Source: an uncultured Lachnospiraceae bacterium
GTDB lineage: Bacteria; Bacillota; Clostridia; Lachnospirales; Lachnospiraceae
Length of the DNA: 7,403 nucleotides
Direction: 5' to 3'
Assembly (NCBI GenBank): GCA_902782655.1
Contig: CACZNY010000256.1
Location: forward strand, 1 to 7,403
Of the stretch, positions 1-7,154 are shown in pieces (the first letter of the stretch is position 1; every line of letters begins with the position of its first letter). The notes beneath the pieces were generated by a model, which was given only the letters and a program-made list of their open reading frames with translations, was not told the origin of the DNA and searched no databases. The translations under genes and the position numbers were made by a program.

Positions 1-18
1 AAAAAAGGTGGACAAAAC

Positions 19-1395
19 ATGATAATGAAAAAAAGTGTTTTGTTTCTTCGTCCCTATTACGGGTTTAATATTCACAGCGATGCCCATGGGGAATTGGGGA
101 TGTTGGATGTTTCACATAATATTTACCCTGATCTTACTTTGCTGACTGCGGCAACTGTTTTTTCAAAGGATGAAAAGTATAAAGTCAGAGTTATAGATGC
201 GATCATCGAAAATGCCATGCTTCCCGATGAGCTTTTGAAGCAGCTTGAAAACGAAGCATACGATGTGGTGATCCTTAAGACTACGGGACAGACGGTGCAC
301 TCTGATCTGAAGCTTCTTGAAGCCATACGGGGGCTGATGCCTGAGGCTGATATAAAGATCTGCGGACTCGCTGCGAAGATCCTGAAAAAATGGCTGATCG
401 CCAACGCTCCGTACATAAACGAGGCCATAGAGGAGCCTGTGGATGAATATGCAATGAAATATGTCGGAGGAAAACAGCGTGGGTTCAGCGAGTTACCGAT
501 GCCGGACTATACTCTTGTAGAGTATAAGAATTACAGGGATGAGGTGAAGGGAGTGAGACTGACCCTTGCCGGAAGCAGAGGCTGCCCGATGTCATGTCTT
601 TATTGTCCGTACAAACTGTATTATGCAGGCTATGAGCTCAGGAGTACGGATCATATAATAGAAAACATCAAAAAACTTGTTGGACTTGGAGCTGATGAGA
701 TACAGTTCAGGGATCAGTACTTTTCAGCTGACAGAAATAAAACAAAGAAGCTCCTTGAGGGGATCATCGAACAGGGAATAAAGACCAGGATAGTTGTCGA
801 GACAAGGCTTGAAAGTCTTGATGAGGAAATGCTGCAGCTCATGAAGGAAGCAGGTGTAGGGATGATATGCTTCGGGGTAGAGTCTGCAGATACCGGGCTT
901 TTAAGTGATTATAACAGTGTAAAGGGCGAGATAAAGAGAGTGAAGGAACTCGTAGATCGTGCCCATCTGCTTGGGATAGATACAATGGCGTTTTATATGA
1001 TCGGCTTTCCCGAGGAGACCTGGGATATGGCGCGGAGTACGTATGAACTGGCGGAGTATCTGGATACCACATACGTTCACTTTAATGAATATGAGCATTG
1101 CCGTTTTGATATCGGAAATACGGAATATACTCCGGATCTGTTTCAGCCGTTCAGAAATACGGCAGCCATAGACTATCCCAGTGTCCTGAATGTGGATGAG
1201 AGAGAGTATCTGGCTCATATTTTTGAGCTCAGTTACACAATGAGAACTTCATACGAGAATTCATACAGGTGCATGTACAGGGCATTTAATGATAACAGAA
1301 AGGCGATGGAGAGACTGAGCCCCCTTGCATCTGACCTTGACCGTTTGAGCGAAGGTGTGAGAGAGCTGAGGAAGGGCGGCAGAGTTGACCCCTGA
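19..1395 (+). CDS. B12-binding-fold radical SAM protein, substrate unknown
   Basis: A 458-residue protein. Residues about 5-125 look like the Rossmann-type cobalamin-binding domain common at the N-terminus of class B radical SAM enzymes (the stretch YPDLTLLTAATVF followed by VRVIDA fits the family's usual first helix and strand). I see no DxHxxG cobalt-ligand motif, and the usual Gly-Gly near residue 116 reads GLA, so B12 binding is uncertain. The radical SAM core begins near residue 180. The cluster-binding cysteines are C189, C193 and C196 in the CxxxCxxC pattern, and these would hold a 4Fe-4S cluster that cleaves S-adenosylmethionine. Further core motifs are FGVES (285-289) and GFPEET (329-334). 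Residues 360-458 form a tail I cannot assign. The start at 19 is supported by AGGTGGA at 6-12, six bases upstream; ATG at 25 is the alternative. No signal peptide is seen, so it is probably cytoplasmic. The transporter gene starts 108 bp downstream on the same strand. Family assignment is firm; the reaction (methylation, ring chemistry or other) cannot be told. Confidence 0.88.
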   Translation: MIMKKSVLFLRPYYGFNIHSDAHGELGMLDVSHNIYPDLTLLTAATVFSKDEKYKVRVIDAIIENAMLPDELLKQLENEAYDVVILKTTGQTVHSDLKLLEAIRGLMPEADIKICGLAAKILKKWLIANAPYINEAIEEPVDEYAMKYVGGKQRGFSELPMPDYTLVEYKNYRDEVKGVRLTLAGSRGCPMSCLYCPYKLYYAGYELRSTDHIIENIKKLVGLGADEIQFRDQYFSADRNKTKKLLEGIIEQGIKTRIVVETRLESLDEEMLQLMKEAGVGMICFGVESADTGLLSDYNSVKGEIKRVKELVDRAHLLGIDTMAFYMIGFPEETWDMARSTYELAEYLDTTYVHFNEYEHCRFDIGNTEYTPDLFQPFRNTAAIDYPSVLNVDEREYLAHIFELSYTMRTSYENSYRCMYRAFNDNRKAMERLSPLASDLDRLSEGVRELRKGGRVDP

Positions 1396-1503
1396 GCCGC
1401 CGGTATTCTTGTGAGCCTGATTATGTATACTGTTGTGGATGCTATACTCCGCCTCATCTGTCTTGGGCGTGTTGCAGGAGCTGAAAAAGGAAGGTGTGAA
1501 TAA
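1396..1503 (+). other. Intergenic junction with in-frame open extension and possible 26-codon ORF
   Basis: This 108-bp gap separates the radical SAM gene from the transporter gene. No terminator hairpin with a T run is visible, which favours co-transcription. The reading frame of the upstream gene stays open after its TGA for 36 codons and ends at TAA 1501-1503, directly touching the transporter ATG at 1504. Inside it, ATG 1423 would give a 26-residue peptide with a hydrophobic stretch (TVVDAILRLICLG). No ribosome site precedes ATG 1423, so I regard translation of this piece as unlikely. The transporter's own ribosome site, AAGGAAGG (1487-1494), lies at its end. Confidence 0.3.
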
Positions 1504-3282
1504 ATGGGACACGCAAATTTAACACAGAGAACGATGTTCAGGCTGTTGCCGGTACAGATTCTCCTGGCATCTGTAGGAATGATAAACGGCATTGTGTCAA
1601 GTCTTTTTGCAAGTAATTTCGTCGGCGTTAAGGCGATGAGCGCCGTAGGTCTGTATTCTCCGGTAAACCTTGCCGTTGTCGCACTTACTATTATGCTTGT
1701 GGGCGGGGCTACAATCATTTGCGGAGAGCATATCGGACGAAATGATCCGGACGGCGTACAGAATATTTTTGCTCTTGATATAGCAGTTTCCGGTATCATT
1801 GCGATCATCGTGACTGTGGGACACCTGATATTCGGACTGGTCGGAAGTGTAATAGCCATTGCCGATGATCCGGAGATCAACAGGATGCTTGCCATGTATG
1901 TACTAGGTCAGGCGGTCAGTATCTTTCCGCTTTTCATCGGAAGCCAGCTTTCTACGTTCCTTTCATTGGACAATAAGGGGAAAAGGGCGACTGTAGCCAG
2001 TCTTGTATATATAGTGGTGAATTTTATCCTTAATTATCTGTTTGTGGGAGTCCTGCGAATGGAGGCGCTGGGACTTGCCCTTGCACCTTCTCTGGGTCTT
2101 TGGATCTATTTTCTGGTGCAGGCTCCATGCTTTATAAGTAAGGATGCACCCATGCACTTTTCTTTCAAGGAACTTAACTGGCGTGACAGCTGGAAGATAA
2201 TACGGGTCGGAGCGCCCGGGGCTGTCGGGAATGCCTATCACGCAGCACGTGGGATCATAGTAAATTCGCTGATCATTGCGAGTGTGGGGGCGGTTGGAAT
2301 ATCCGCTTCGACGGCTGCAAATTCTTTGCTCTCGTTATTCTGGATCATTCCGGATGGCATGCTTGTCGTATCCAGGATGATGTTCAGCGTGAGCGTAGGT
2401 GAAGAAGATCGTCAGTCTCTGACAGATGTGATGAGGACAGCATTATTTAATTTCATTCCCATTCTGCTGGTGCTGTCCTTTGTCATCATGCTGCTGGCAG
2501 AGCCTCTTACGAGACTGTATTACAGGGATCCCTCAGATCCGGTATATATGATGACCTTGATGGGATTCAGGATATTGCCCCTGTGTATGCCTCTAAGTAT
2601 TATAATGACACATTTTTCCTGTTACTGGCAGGCATCTGAAAGACGTATACCGGTGCATATCCTTGCCCTGCTTGACGGAGTGATAGGCACTGTGGTCTTT
2701 ACAGTGCTTCTCATAGGGAGCATGGGTATGAGTGGGGTGTATCTGGCTAATGTGCTTAACGGATTGATAGCTCCGGTCTTTGTGCTGATCTATGCCTGTA
2801 TATATAAGAAAGGATTTCCGAGAAACATTGATGAACTAATGGCCATACCTGAGGATTTCGGAGTACCTGTCTATGGCCGTATGGATCTGATACTGCAGGA
2901 TATGGAAAGTGTCATAGGTGTTTCGAGCGCTTTGCAGCAATTCTGTGAGGAAAGGGGGATCGACAGACGAAGGGCTTTCTTTGCGAGTCTCTTCCTTGAG
3001 GAAATGGCCGGTAACATCATAAAGCATGGTTTTTCTGCCGATCAAAAGAAGCACAGTGTGCTGGTATGTCTGGCCTGCAGACCGGAAACTCTGATCCTTT
3101 CGCTTAAAGATGACTGCGTTCCCTTTAACATTGAGCAAAGACGTCAGATGATGGATCAGGAGGATATGACAAAGAATATCGGGATCCGTCTGGTGTCGGG
3201 GCTGGCCTCTGAGATGCATTACCAGAATATTCTGGGACTCAACGTTCTTTCGATACGACTGAACGGACAGGCGGGTGTATGA
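1504..3282 (+). CDS. MATE-type transporter fused to RsbW/SpoIIAB-like ATPase domain
   Basis: A 592-residue membrane protein. Residues about 12-435 contain roughly twelve hydrophobic segments (near 13-33, 52-75, 90-117, 131-150, 163-183, 186-207, 235-258, 262-290, 313-333, 350-370, 384-404 and 411-434), with the length and helix spacing of MATE/MOP-superfamily exporters and flippases. Such proteins are usually about 440-460 residues long. The extra 140 residues (about 460-587) form a cytoplasmic GHKL ATPase domain of the anti-sigma-factor kinase type (HATPase_c_2). The N-box is E500-x3-N504-x3-H508 in EEMAGNIIKHGF, matching the catalytic Glu and metal-binding Asn of SpoIIAB/RsbW. A G1-like DDCVPFN lies at 536-542, a G2-like NIGIRLVSGL at 558-567, and the closing strand NVLSIRL at 580-586. 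The G1 and G2 boxes lack glycines that the family usually has. The start is supported by AAGGAAGG at 1487-1494. The neighbouring radical SAM gene suggests, without proof, that its product is the cargo. Both domain calls are fairly secure; the cargo and any kinase partner are unknown. Confidence 0.87.
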   Translation: MGHANLTQRTMFRLLPVQILLASVGMINGIVSSLFASNFVGVKAMSAVGLYSPVNLAVVALTIMLVGGATIICGEHIGRNDPDGVQNIFALDIAVSGIIAIIVTVGHLIFGLVGSVIAIADDPEINRMLAMYVLGQAVSIFPLFIGSQLSTFLSLDNKGKRATVASLVYIVVNFILNYLFVGVLRMEALGLALAPSLGLWIYFLVQAPCFISKDAPMHFSFKELNWRDSWKIIRVGAPGAVGNAYHAARGIIVNSLIIASVGAVGISASTAANSLLSLFWIIPDGMLVVSRMMFSVSVGEEDRQSLTDVMRTALFNFIPILLVLSFVIMLLAEPLTRLYYRDPSDPVYMMTLMGFRILPLCMPLSIIMTHFSCYWQASERRIPVHILALLDGVIGTVVFTVLLIGSMGMSGVYLANVLNGLIAPVFVLIYACIYKKGFPRNIDELMAIPEDFGVPVYGRMDLILQDMESVIGVSSALQQFCEERGIDRRRAFFASLFLEEMAGNIIKHGFSADQKKHSVLVCLACRPETLILSLKDDCVPFNIEQRRQMMDQEDMTKNIGIRLVSGLASEMHYQNILGLNVLSIRLNGQAGV

Positions 3283-3294
3283 AAAGACAACAAC

Positions 3295-3324
3295 AAAAAA
3301 ACCGGCGCCCGGCGCCGGTTTTTT
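3295..3324. terminator. Bidirectional intrinsic terminator between convergent genes
   Basis: A GC-rich perfect inverted repeat, CCGGCGCC (3302-3309) and GGCGCCGG (3311-3318) around a single C, is flanked by seven A on the left (3295-3301) and six T on the right (3319-3324). The innermost pair must open to make a loop, leaving at least seven GC pairs. The A and T flanks let it end transcripts from either side. It starts 12 bases after the transporter stop and ends 14 bases from the end of the convergent phosphorylase gene. Confidence 0.93.
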
Positions 3325-3338
3325 GTCGCTGAATGTGA

Positions 3339-5774
3339 TCACCCCATGATTATTTCCACATCGACATCCTTGCTGCTGCTATCGTATGGTATGACGTTTC
3401 CCGAAATCTCGGTTCCGTCAACTGTCATCTTTTTTACACCCTTGCATACATCATCGGGATTTTTGACGGTGATATGATATACGGCATTCCTGTATTCGCG
3501 GGTGATCCTGAAATCTCCGAAGCCGTGCGGCGTACAGGGATTGATCTGGAGACCGTTGAGGGTGGGATATACGCCCAGTATATATTGTGAGATATCAGTG
3601 AAGGTCCAGGCGGCTGTGCCTGTAAGCCAGGAATTCTTACCCTGACCAAAGAATTTTGCATCACGTCCTGCAACCATCTGAGAATATACATATGGCTCTG
3701 TCCTGTGTATCTCGGAGATGTCCTGCAGATAGGCAGGGCAGGTCTTCTGATAGATCTCGAATGCTCTGTCGCCGTCGCCTATCACGGTTTCCGCTATGGA
3801 TACCCAGGGGTTATTATGGCAGAAAATCCCGGCATTCTCTTTGTATCCGGGCGGATATGAGGATATCTCGCCAAGCTCTACATGATAATGTGTATATGCA
3901 GGCTGAAGTATCATTACACCATATTTGGTATCAAGCATTTCCTTAACAGAGTCCATGGCTTTCTGCGCTTCTCCGGTCTCTACGCCGACACCGGCAAGGA
4001 CGCAGAAGCCCTGAGGTTCGATAAAGATCTTACCCTCGTCACATTCATCGGAGCCAACCTTCCTGCCGTTTGCGTCGTAGGCTCTTACGAACCATTTTCC
4101 GTCCCAGCCCGCAGTAAGAAGAGCCTTTGTCATTTTATCCACTTCCTGTCTGGCTCTCTTTGCCTCGTCTGCTTTTCCGAGGAAGTCGCAAAGATCGGCA
4201 TATTCGTTTCCGTATTTAACGAACATGCCTCCGATGAAAACAGACTCAGCCACAGGGCCTTCGGATGGGCCGAAGGTCTGGAAAGATTCTCCGGGATGCT
4301 CTGAGAAACAGTTGAGATTCAGGCAGTCGTTCCAGTCGGCGCGGCCAATAAGGGGGAGATCATGCGGACCTTTGTGATTTATAGTATAGTCAAGGCTTCT
4401 GGTCAGATGCTCGAAGAGAGTGGTGGCAAGTGACATATCGTTGTCATAAGGCACCTTTTCATCCAGAATGGTGGTGTCCCCGGTCTCCCGTATATAAGCT
4501 GATGTGCCGGCAATAAGCCAGAGCGGATCATCATTGAAGCCGCTTCCTATATCCGAATTTCCCTTCTTTGTAAGCGGCTGGTACTGGTGATAGGCTGACC
4601 CGTCCGGGAACTGGGTGGATGCGATATCTATGATCCTCTGCCTTGCTCTGTCGGGGATCAGATGCACAAAGCCCAGAAGATCCTGACAGGAATCCCTGAA
4701 GCCCATGCCCCTTCCTATGCCGGACTCGTAATACGAAGCAGAACGGCTCATGTTGAAGGTTACCATGCACTGATACTGATTCCAGATGTTTACCATTCTG
4801 TTGACCTTATCATTGGCTGTGTCTACAGTGAACCTGGACAGAAGCTTCTTCCAGTAATCCCTGAGGTTATTGAAAGACTTTTCTACATCGGCATCGGTCT
4901 GATATTTAGCGAGCATCTTTTCGGCGGGAGCTTTGTTTATCACATCCTGCTTTTCCCATTTCTGATCCTCGGGGTTCTCGCAATAGCCCAGGACAAAGAC
5001 GTAGCTTTTTGATTCTCCTGGGGCAAGGGTGATGTCGATCTGATGTGAAGCTATGGGATACCATCCGGAAGCAATTGAATTTCTGCATTTTCCTTCAAGG
5101 ACTGCATCGGGGTTTGCCCCTGAGTTGTAGACGCCGATAAAATCATCTCTGGAGGTATCAAATCCGTCAGCCTTTGTATTCACTGAGTATACAGCGTAAT
5201 GGTTCCTTCTTTCGCGATATTCGGTCTTGTGGTATATCGTGCTTCCTATGACTTCTACTTCTCCGGTGGAGAGATTCCTCTGAAAGTTTGTCATATCGTC
5301 CATGGCATTCCATAGGCAGAACTCCACATATGAAAACAGCTGGAGCTTCTTTTCGGATGAGCCTTCATTTTTTAACTCTATACGCTGGATCTCACAGGTG
5401 TCGTCCATGGGAACGAAACAGAGGACATCGGCGCAGACACCGTCTTTTTTTCCGTGAAATTTCGTATAGCCCATACCGTGTCGGCACTCATACTCATCGA
5501 GTTCCGTTTTTACCGGCTGCCAGCCGGGGTTCCAGACCGTGGAGCCGTCCTTGATATAAAAGTATTTGCCGTTTGAATCCAGAGGAACACTGTTATATCT
5601 GTATCTCGTGATACGGAGAAGCTTGGCATCTTTATAGAAGGAATAGCCTCCGGCCGTGTTTGAGACAAGAGAGAAGAAATCATTGCTGCCCAGATAGTTG
5701 ATCCATGGCAGCGGAGTTTTAGGCGTGGTGATGACATATTCCATGTTGTCGTCGTCAAAATGTCCAAAATTCAT
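3339..5774 (-). CDS. Cellobiose phosphorylase, glycoside hydrolase family 94
   Basis: An 811-residue protein, the same size as clostridial cellobiose phosphorylases. It catalyses cellobiose plus phosphate giving alpha-glucose-1-phosphate plus glucose, saving one ATP compared with hydrolysis. Family features run along the whole length: the N-terminal [10 protein letters not shown] and [18 protein letters not shown], then [21 protein letters not shown] (341-361) leading into the (alpha/alpha)6 barrel, then [10 protein letters not shown] (477-486). D483 of that last motif aligns with the general-acid aspartate of this family. Later come [15 protein letters not shown] (643-657), [10 protein letters not shown] (714-723) and a C-terminal beta domain ending EIIMG. 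No signal peptide is present, so it acts in the cytoplasm. Its size rules against the longer cellodextrin phosphorylases, and the close match to the Clostridium thermocellum type favours cellobiose. The start ATG (5774-5772) follows a GGGGG ribosome site at 5786-5782 with seven bases between. It is transcribed divergently from a LacI-type regulator, which probably controls it. Nothing looks broken or truncated. Confidence 0.96.
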   Translation of the reverse strand: MNFGHFDDDNMEYVITTPKTPLPWINYLGSNDFFSLVSNTAGGYSFYKDAKLLRITRYRYNSVPLDSNGKYFYIKDGSTVWNPGWQPVKTELDEYECRHGMGYTKFHGKKDGVCADVLCFVPMDDTCEIQRIELKNEGSSEKKLQLFSYVEFCLWNAMDDMTNFQRNLSTGEVEVIGSTIYHKTEYRERRNHYAVYSVNTKADGFDTSRDDFIGVYNSGANPDAVLEGKCRNSIASGWYPIASHQIDITLAPGESKSYVFVLGYCENPEDQKWEKQDVINKAPAEKMLAKYQTDADVEKSFNNLRDYWKKLLSRFTVDTANDKVNRMVNIWNQYQCMVTFNMSRSASYYESGIGRGMGFRDSCQDLLGFVHLIPDRARQRIIDIASTQFPDGSAYHQYQPLTKKGNSDIGSGFNDDPLWLIAGTSAYIRETGDTTILDEKVPYDNDMSLATTLFEHLTRSLDYTINHKGPHDLPLIGRADWNDCLNLNCFSEHPGESFQTFGPSEGPVAESVFIGGMFVKYGNEYADLCDFLGKADEAKRARQEVDKMTKALLTAGWDGKWFVRAYDANGRKVGSDECDEGKIFIEPQGFCVLAGVGVETGEAQKAMDSVKEMLDTKYGVMILQPAYTHYHVELGEISSYPPGYKENAGIFCHNNPWVSIAETVIGDGDRAFEIYQKTCPAYLQDISEIHRTEPYVYSQMVAGRDAKFFGQGKNSWLTGTAAWTFTDISQYILGVYPTLNGLQINPCTPHGFGDFRITREYRNAVYHITVKNPDDVCKGVKKMTVDGTEISGNVIPYDSSSKDVDVEIIMG

Positions 5775-5801
5775 GTCTTTACCCCCATTATGGTATATTG
5801 T

Positions 5802-5815
5802 CTATAACGATTAAG
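5802..5815. promoter_or_regulatory. Candidate LacI-type operator in phosphorylase leader (O3)
   Basis: CTATAACGATTAAG matches the idealised palindrome CTTAAACGTTTAAG at 11 of 14 positions and keeps the central CG. It lies between the predicted phosphorylase transcript start (near 5837) and the ribosome site at 5782-5786, where a bound repressor would block elongation or promoter escape. It is the weakest of the three sites and is supported mainly by its resemblance to the other two. Confidence 0.45.
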
Positions 5816-5843
5816 TAATCCGGCAGAAGCCGTGTTGGATTTG

Positions 5844-5872
5844 ATTATATCCCATAAATGCAGGAAATACAA
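5844..5872 (-). promoter_or_regulatory. Sigma-A-type promoter of the cellobiose phosphorylase gene
   Basis: Read on the minus strand, TTGTAT (5872-5867) is followed after exactly 17 bases by a perfect TATAAT (5849-5844). Transcription would start near 5837, giving a leader of about 63 bases. Within that leader CGGC-TTCT-GCCG (5832-5821) can form a small four-pair hairpin close to the 5' end. Confidence 0.75.
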
Positions 5873-5918
5873 CAGCGAATCCGTAAATGGGCAAGAAAAT
5901 GTTGTTCAAAAGAGAGGG

Positions 5919-5932
5919 CTTAAACATTTAAG
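5919..5932. promoter_or_regulatory. Candidate LacI-type operator between the two promoters (O2)
   Basis: CTTAAACATTTAAG is a dyad of six-base arms around CA and matches the ideal CTTAAACGTTTAAG at 13 of 14 positions, differing only in the central CG. It sits about 85-95 bases upstream of the predicted phosphorylase start and about 93 bases upstream of the repressor -35 box. From there it could act as an auxiliary site or hold a DNA loop. Confidence 0.5.
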
Positions 5933-5980
5933 GAGAAAACCCTATTAAACAGGAGAAACACTGTGACCGGAGCAGGAGAA
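5920..5980 (+). repeat. Imperfect direct repeats with AGGAGAA core
   Basis: AGGAGAA occurs three times, at 5931-5937, 5951-5957 and 5974-5980, with periods of 20 and 23 bases. The first two copies are each preceded by TTAAAC (5920-5925 and 5945-5950). None is followed at a proper distance by a convincing start codon and ORF, so they do not look like working ribosome sites. They may be protein-binding repeats or chance purine-rich sequence. Confidence 0.3.
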
Positions 5981-6024
5981 CGGGGAGTATTTTATCAAAA
6001 GTGCCTAAAAAAACAAAAAATATA

Positions 6025-6053
6025 TTGACTTGGTTGGAATATTGTTATATATT
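6025..6053 (+). promoter_or_regulatory. Sigma-A-type promoter of the LacI-family gene
   Basis: TTGACT (6025-6030) and TATATT (6048-6053) are separated by exactly 17 bases. Two A runs at 6007-6020, just upstream of the -35 box, resemble an UP element. The predicted transcript start is near 6060, directly at the CG-centred dyad 6061-6074, which suggests autorepression. Confidence 0.78.
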
Positions 6054-6060
6054 TGACGTG

Positions 6061-6074
6061 CGAAAACGTTTAAG
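6061..6074. promoter_or_regulatory. Candidate LacI-type operator at the repressor transcript start (O1)
   Basis: CGAAAACGTTTAAG has a perfect central AAACGTTT and matches the ideal CTTAAACGTTTAAG at 12 of 14 positions. LacI-family proteins typically read a central CG, into which the hinge-helix leucine inserts. The core also resembles PurR and cre-type sites, so a global CcpA-like regulator is the main alternative. Its place at about +2 to +15 would let a bound protein block the promoter. Confidence 0.6.
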
Positions 6075-6115
6075 ATGGCCTTGGATTTTTGGAGACCTGA
6101 CAGAGCGTCAAATAT

Positions 6116-6120
6116 GGAGG
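6116..6120 (+). promoter_or_regulatory. Ribosome binding site that fixes the LacI-family start
   Basis: GGAGG lies eight bases before ATG 6129. The longer in-frame start at ATG 6075 would begin only about 15 bases after the predicted transcript start and has no ribosome site, so 6129 is preferred. Confidence 0.85.
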
Positions 6121-6128
6121 TCGGACGA

Positions 6129-7154
6129 ATGGTCTCGATGAAAGACATATCGAATAAAGTCGGCGTATCAGTCGCGACGGTGAGCAAAGCGCTTAATGAC
6201 CACAGCGACATAGGCGAGGCAACGAAACAAAAAGTCCGTGAGGCCGCAAGAGAGATGGGGTACTTCCCTAATGCTTCGGCCAGAACATTGAAAACGAACA
6301 GAAGTCATAATATAGGAGTGCTTTTCAGGGATGAGGCAGGGAACGGGATCACGCATGATTTCTTTGCGGCAGTTCTTGATTCCTTAAAAAGGACGGCGGA
6401 GTCCAAGGGTTATGATATCAGCTTTATAAACAGCAGCCGCAGCTTCATGGATATGAAATATCTGGAGCATTGCAGATACAGAGGTTACGATGGTGTGGTG
6501 CTTGCATGTATAGATTTCAGCGATCCCGATGTGGTGGAGCTTGCAACGAGCAGCATCCCGGTAGTTACGATAGACCATGTATTTGACAACAGGACGGCAA
6601 TCATTTCAGATAATGTAAGCGGCATAAGAGATCTTGTTACCTATATATATGAAACCTGCGGGCATAGGAAGATAGCATATATTCACGGTCGTGATTCTTC
6701 GGTCACAAAGAACAGGCTGGCAAGCTTTTATGCGACCATGGAGGATCTCGGGGGTACGGTGCCGGATGAATATGTAAAAGGCGGCATCTACAGGAAGCCT
6801 GAGGTGGCAAGTGTCTTGACAAATGAGCTTCTGGATCTGAAAGATCCGCCTACATGCATTATATATCCGGATGATTTTTCGGCAATAGGCGGGATAAATG
6901 CCATACAGGCCAGGGGACTCTCCATACCGGGGGATATTTCCATAGCGGGGTATGACGGCATAAGGATAGCGAAGGTTCTTGAACCAAAGCTTGCAACTAT
7001 TGAGCAGGATACGGAAACCATAGGTGATCTTGCTGCAAGGAAGCTCGTACAGATGATAGAGAGACCAAAGACAGCCATCTCTGAGAGGATAGTGGTAGCG
7101 GGAAAGCTTCTTACGGGAGAATCCATAAGGAAGCTGGTTAACCCGGCATCATAG
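6129..7154 (+). CDS. LacI-family transcriptional regulator, probably of cellobiose use
   Basis: A 341-residue protein from the preferred start (MVSMKDISNK), a normal length for the family. Residues 4-25 form the helix-turn-helix, with recognition helix VSVATVSKALN (13-23). The hinge helix follows at about 47-57, with L54 in the place of the LacI leucine that inserts into a central CG step. Residues about 60-335 form the periplasmic-binding-protein-like effector domain: GHRKIAYIHG (178-187), R196 in a likely sugar-contacting loop, DDFSAIGG (248-255) and PGDISIAGYDG (267-277). It acts in the cytoplasm as a DNA-binding dimer or tetramer released or engaged by a small effector, probably cellobiose or a related sugar. 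Being divergent from cellobiose phosphorylase and upstream of a probable sugar-binding lipoprotein supports this role. The CG-centred dyad at its own transcript start suggests autoregulation. An in-frame ATG at 6075 would add 18 residues unlike the family. Family is certain; the effector is inferred from context. Confidence 0.93.
   Translation: MVSMKDISNKVGVSVATVSKALNDHSDIGEATKQKVREAAREMGYFPNASARTLKTNRSHNIGVLFRDEAGNGITHDFFAAVLDSLKRTAESKGYDISFINSSRSFMDMKYLEHCRYRGYDGVVLACIDFSDPDVVELATSSIPVVTIDHVFDNRTAIISDNVSGIRDLVTYIYETCGHRKIAYIHGRDSSVTKNRLASFYATMEDLGGTVPDEYVKGGIYRKPEVASVLTNELLDLKDPPTCIIYPDDFSAIGGINAIQARGLSIPGDISIAGYDGIRIAKVLEPKLATIEQDTETIGDLAARKLVQMIERPKTAISERIVVAGKLLTGESIRKLVNPAS

Larger units (their letters stand above)
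5775..6128. other. Divergent control region of phosphorylase and repressor genes
   Basis: This 354-bp gap contains no gene I can support. From left to right it holds the phosphorylase ribosome site, a dyad in the phosphorylase leader, the leftward promoter, a second dyad beside imperfect direct repeats, an A-rich stretch, the rightward promoter, a third dyad at the expected repressor transcript start, and a leader of about 70 bases with the repressor ribosome site. The individual elements are listed separately. Confidence 0.8.

Noticed and set aside
1393..1395. Selenocysteine recoding of the radical SAM TGA stop
   Set aside because: No convincing stem-loop follows the TGA at the distance expected for a bacterial SECIS element, and the downstream residues do not resemble a conserved extension.
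1233..1895. Minus-strand open frame of 220 codons
   Set aside because: It runs antisense across the end of the radical SAM gene, the gap and the start of the transporter gene. It shows no recognisable domain, and both plus-strand genes are well supported.
2836..3342. Minus-strand open frame of 168 codons overlapping the terminator
   Set aside because: It is antisense to the ATPase domain of the transporter fusion and passes through the terminator hairpin. The plus-strand frame has clear motifs; this one has none.
3882..4304. Plus-strand open frame of 140 codons inside the phosphorylase gene
   Set aside because: It is antisense to the conserved catalytic part of the GH94 enzyme, with no motif of its own.
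5963..6028. Tiny GTG-started ORF of 21 residues preceded by AGGAGA
   Set aside because: It would need transcription from upstream of the repressor promoter, overlaps that promoter's -35 box, and encodes a lysine-rich peptide from the A-tract. Chance is more likely.
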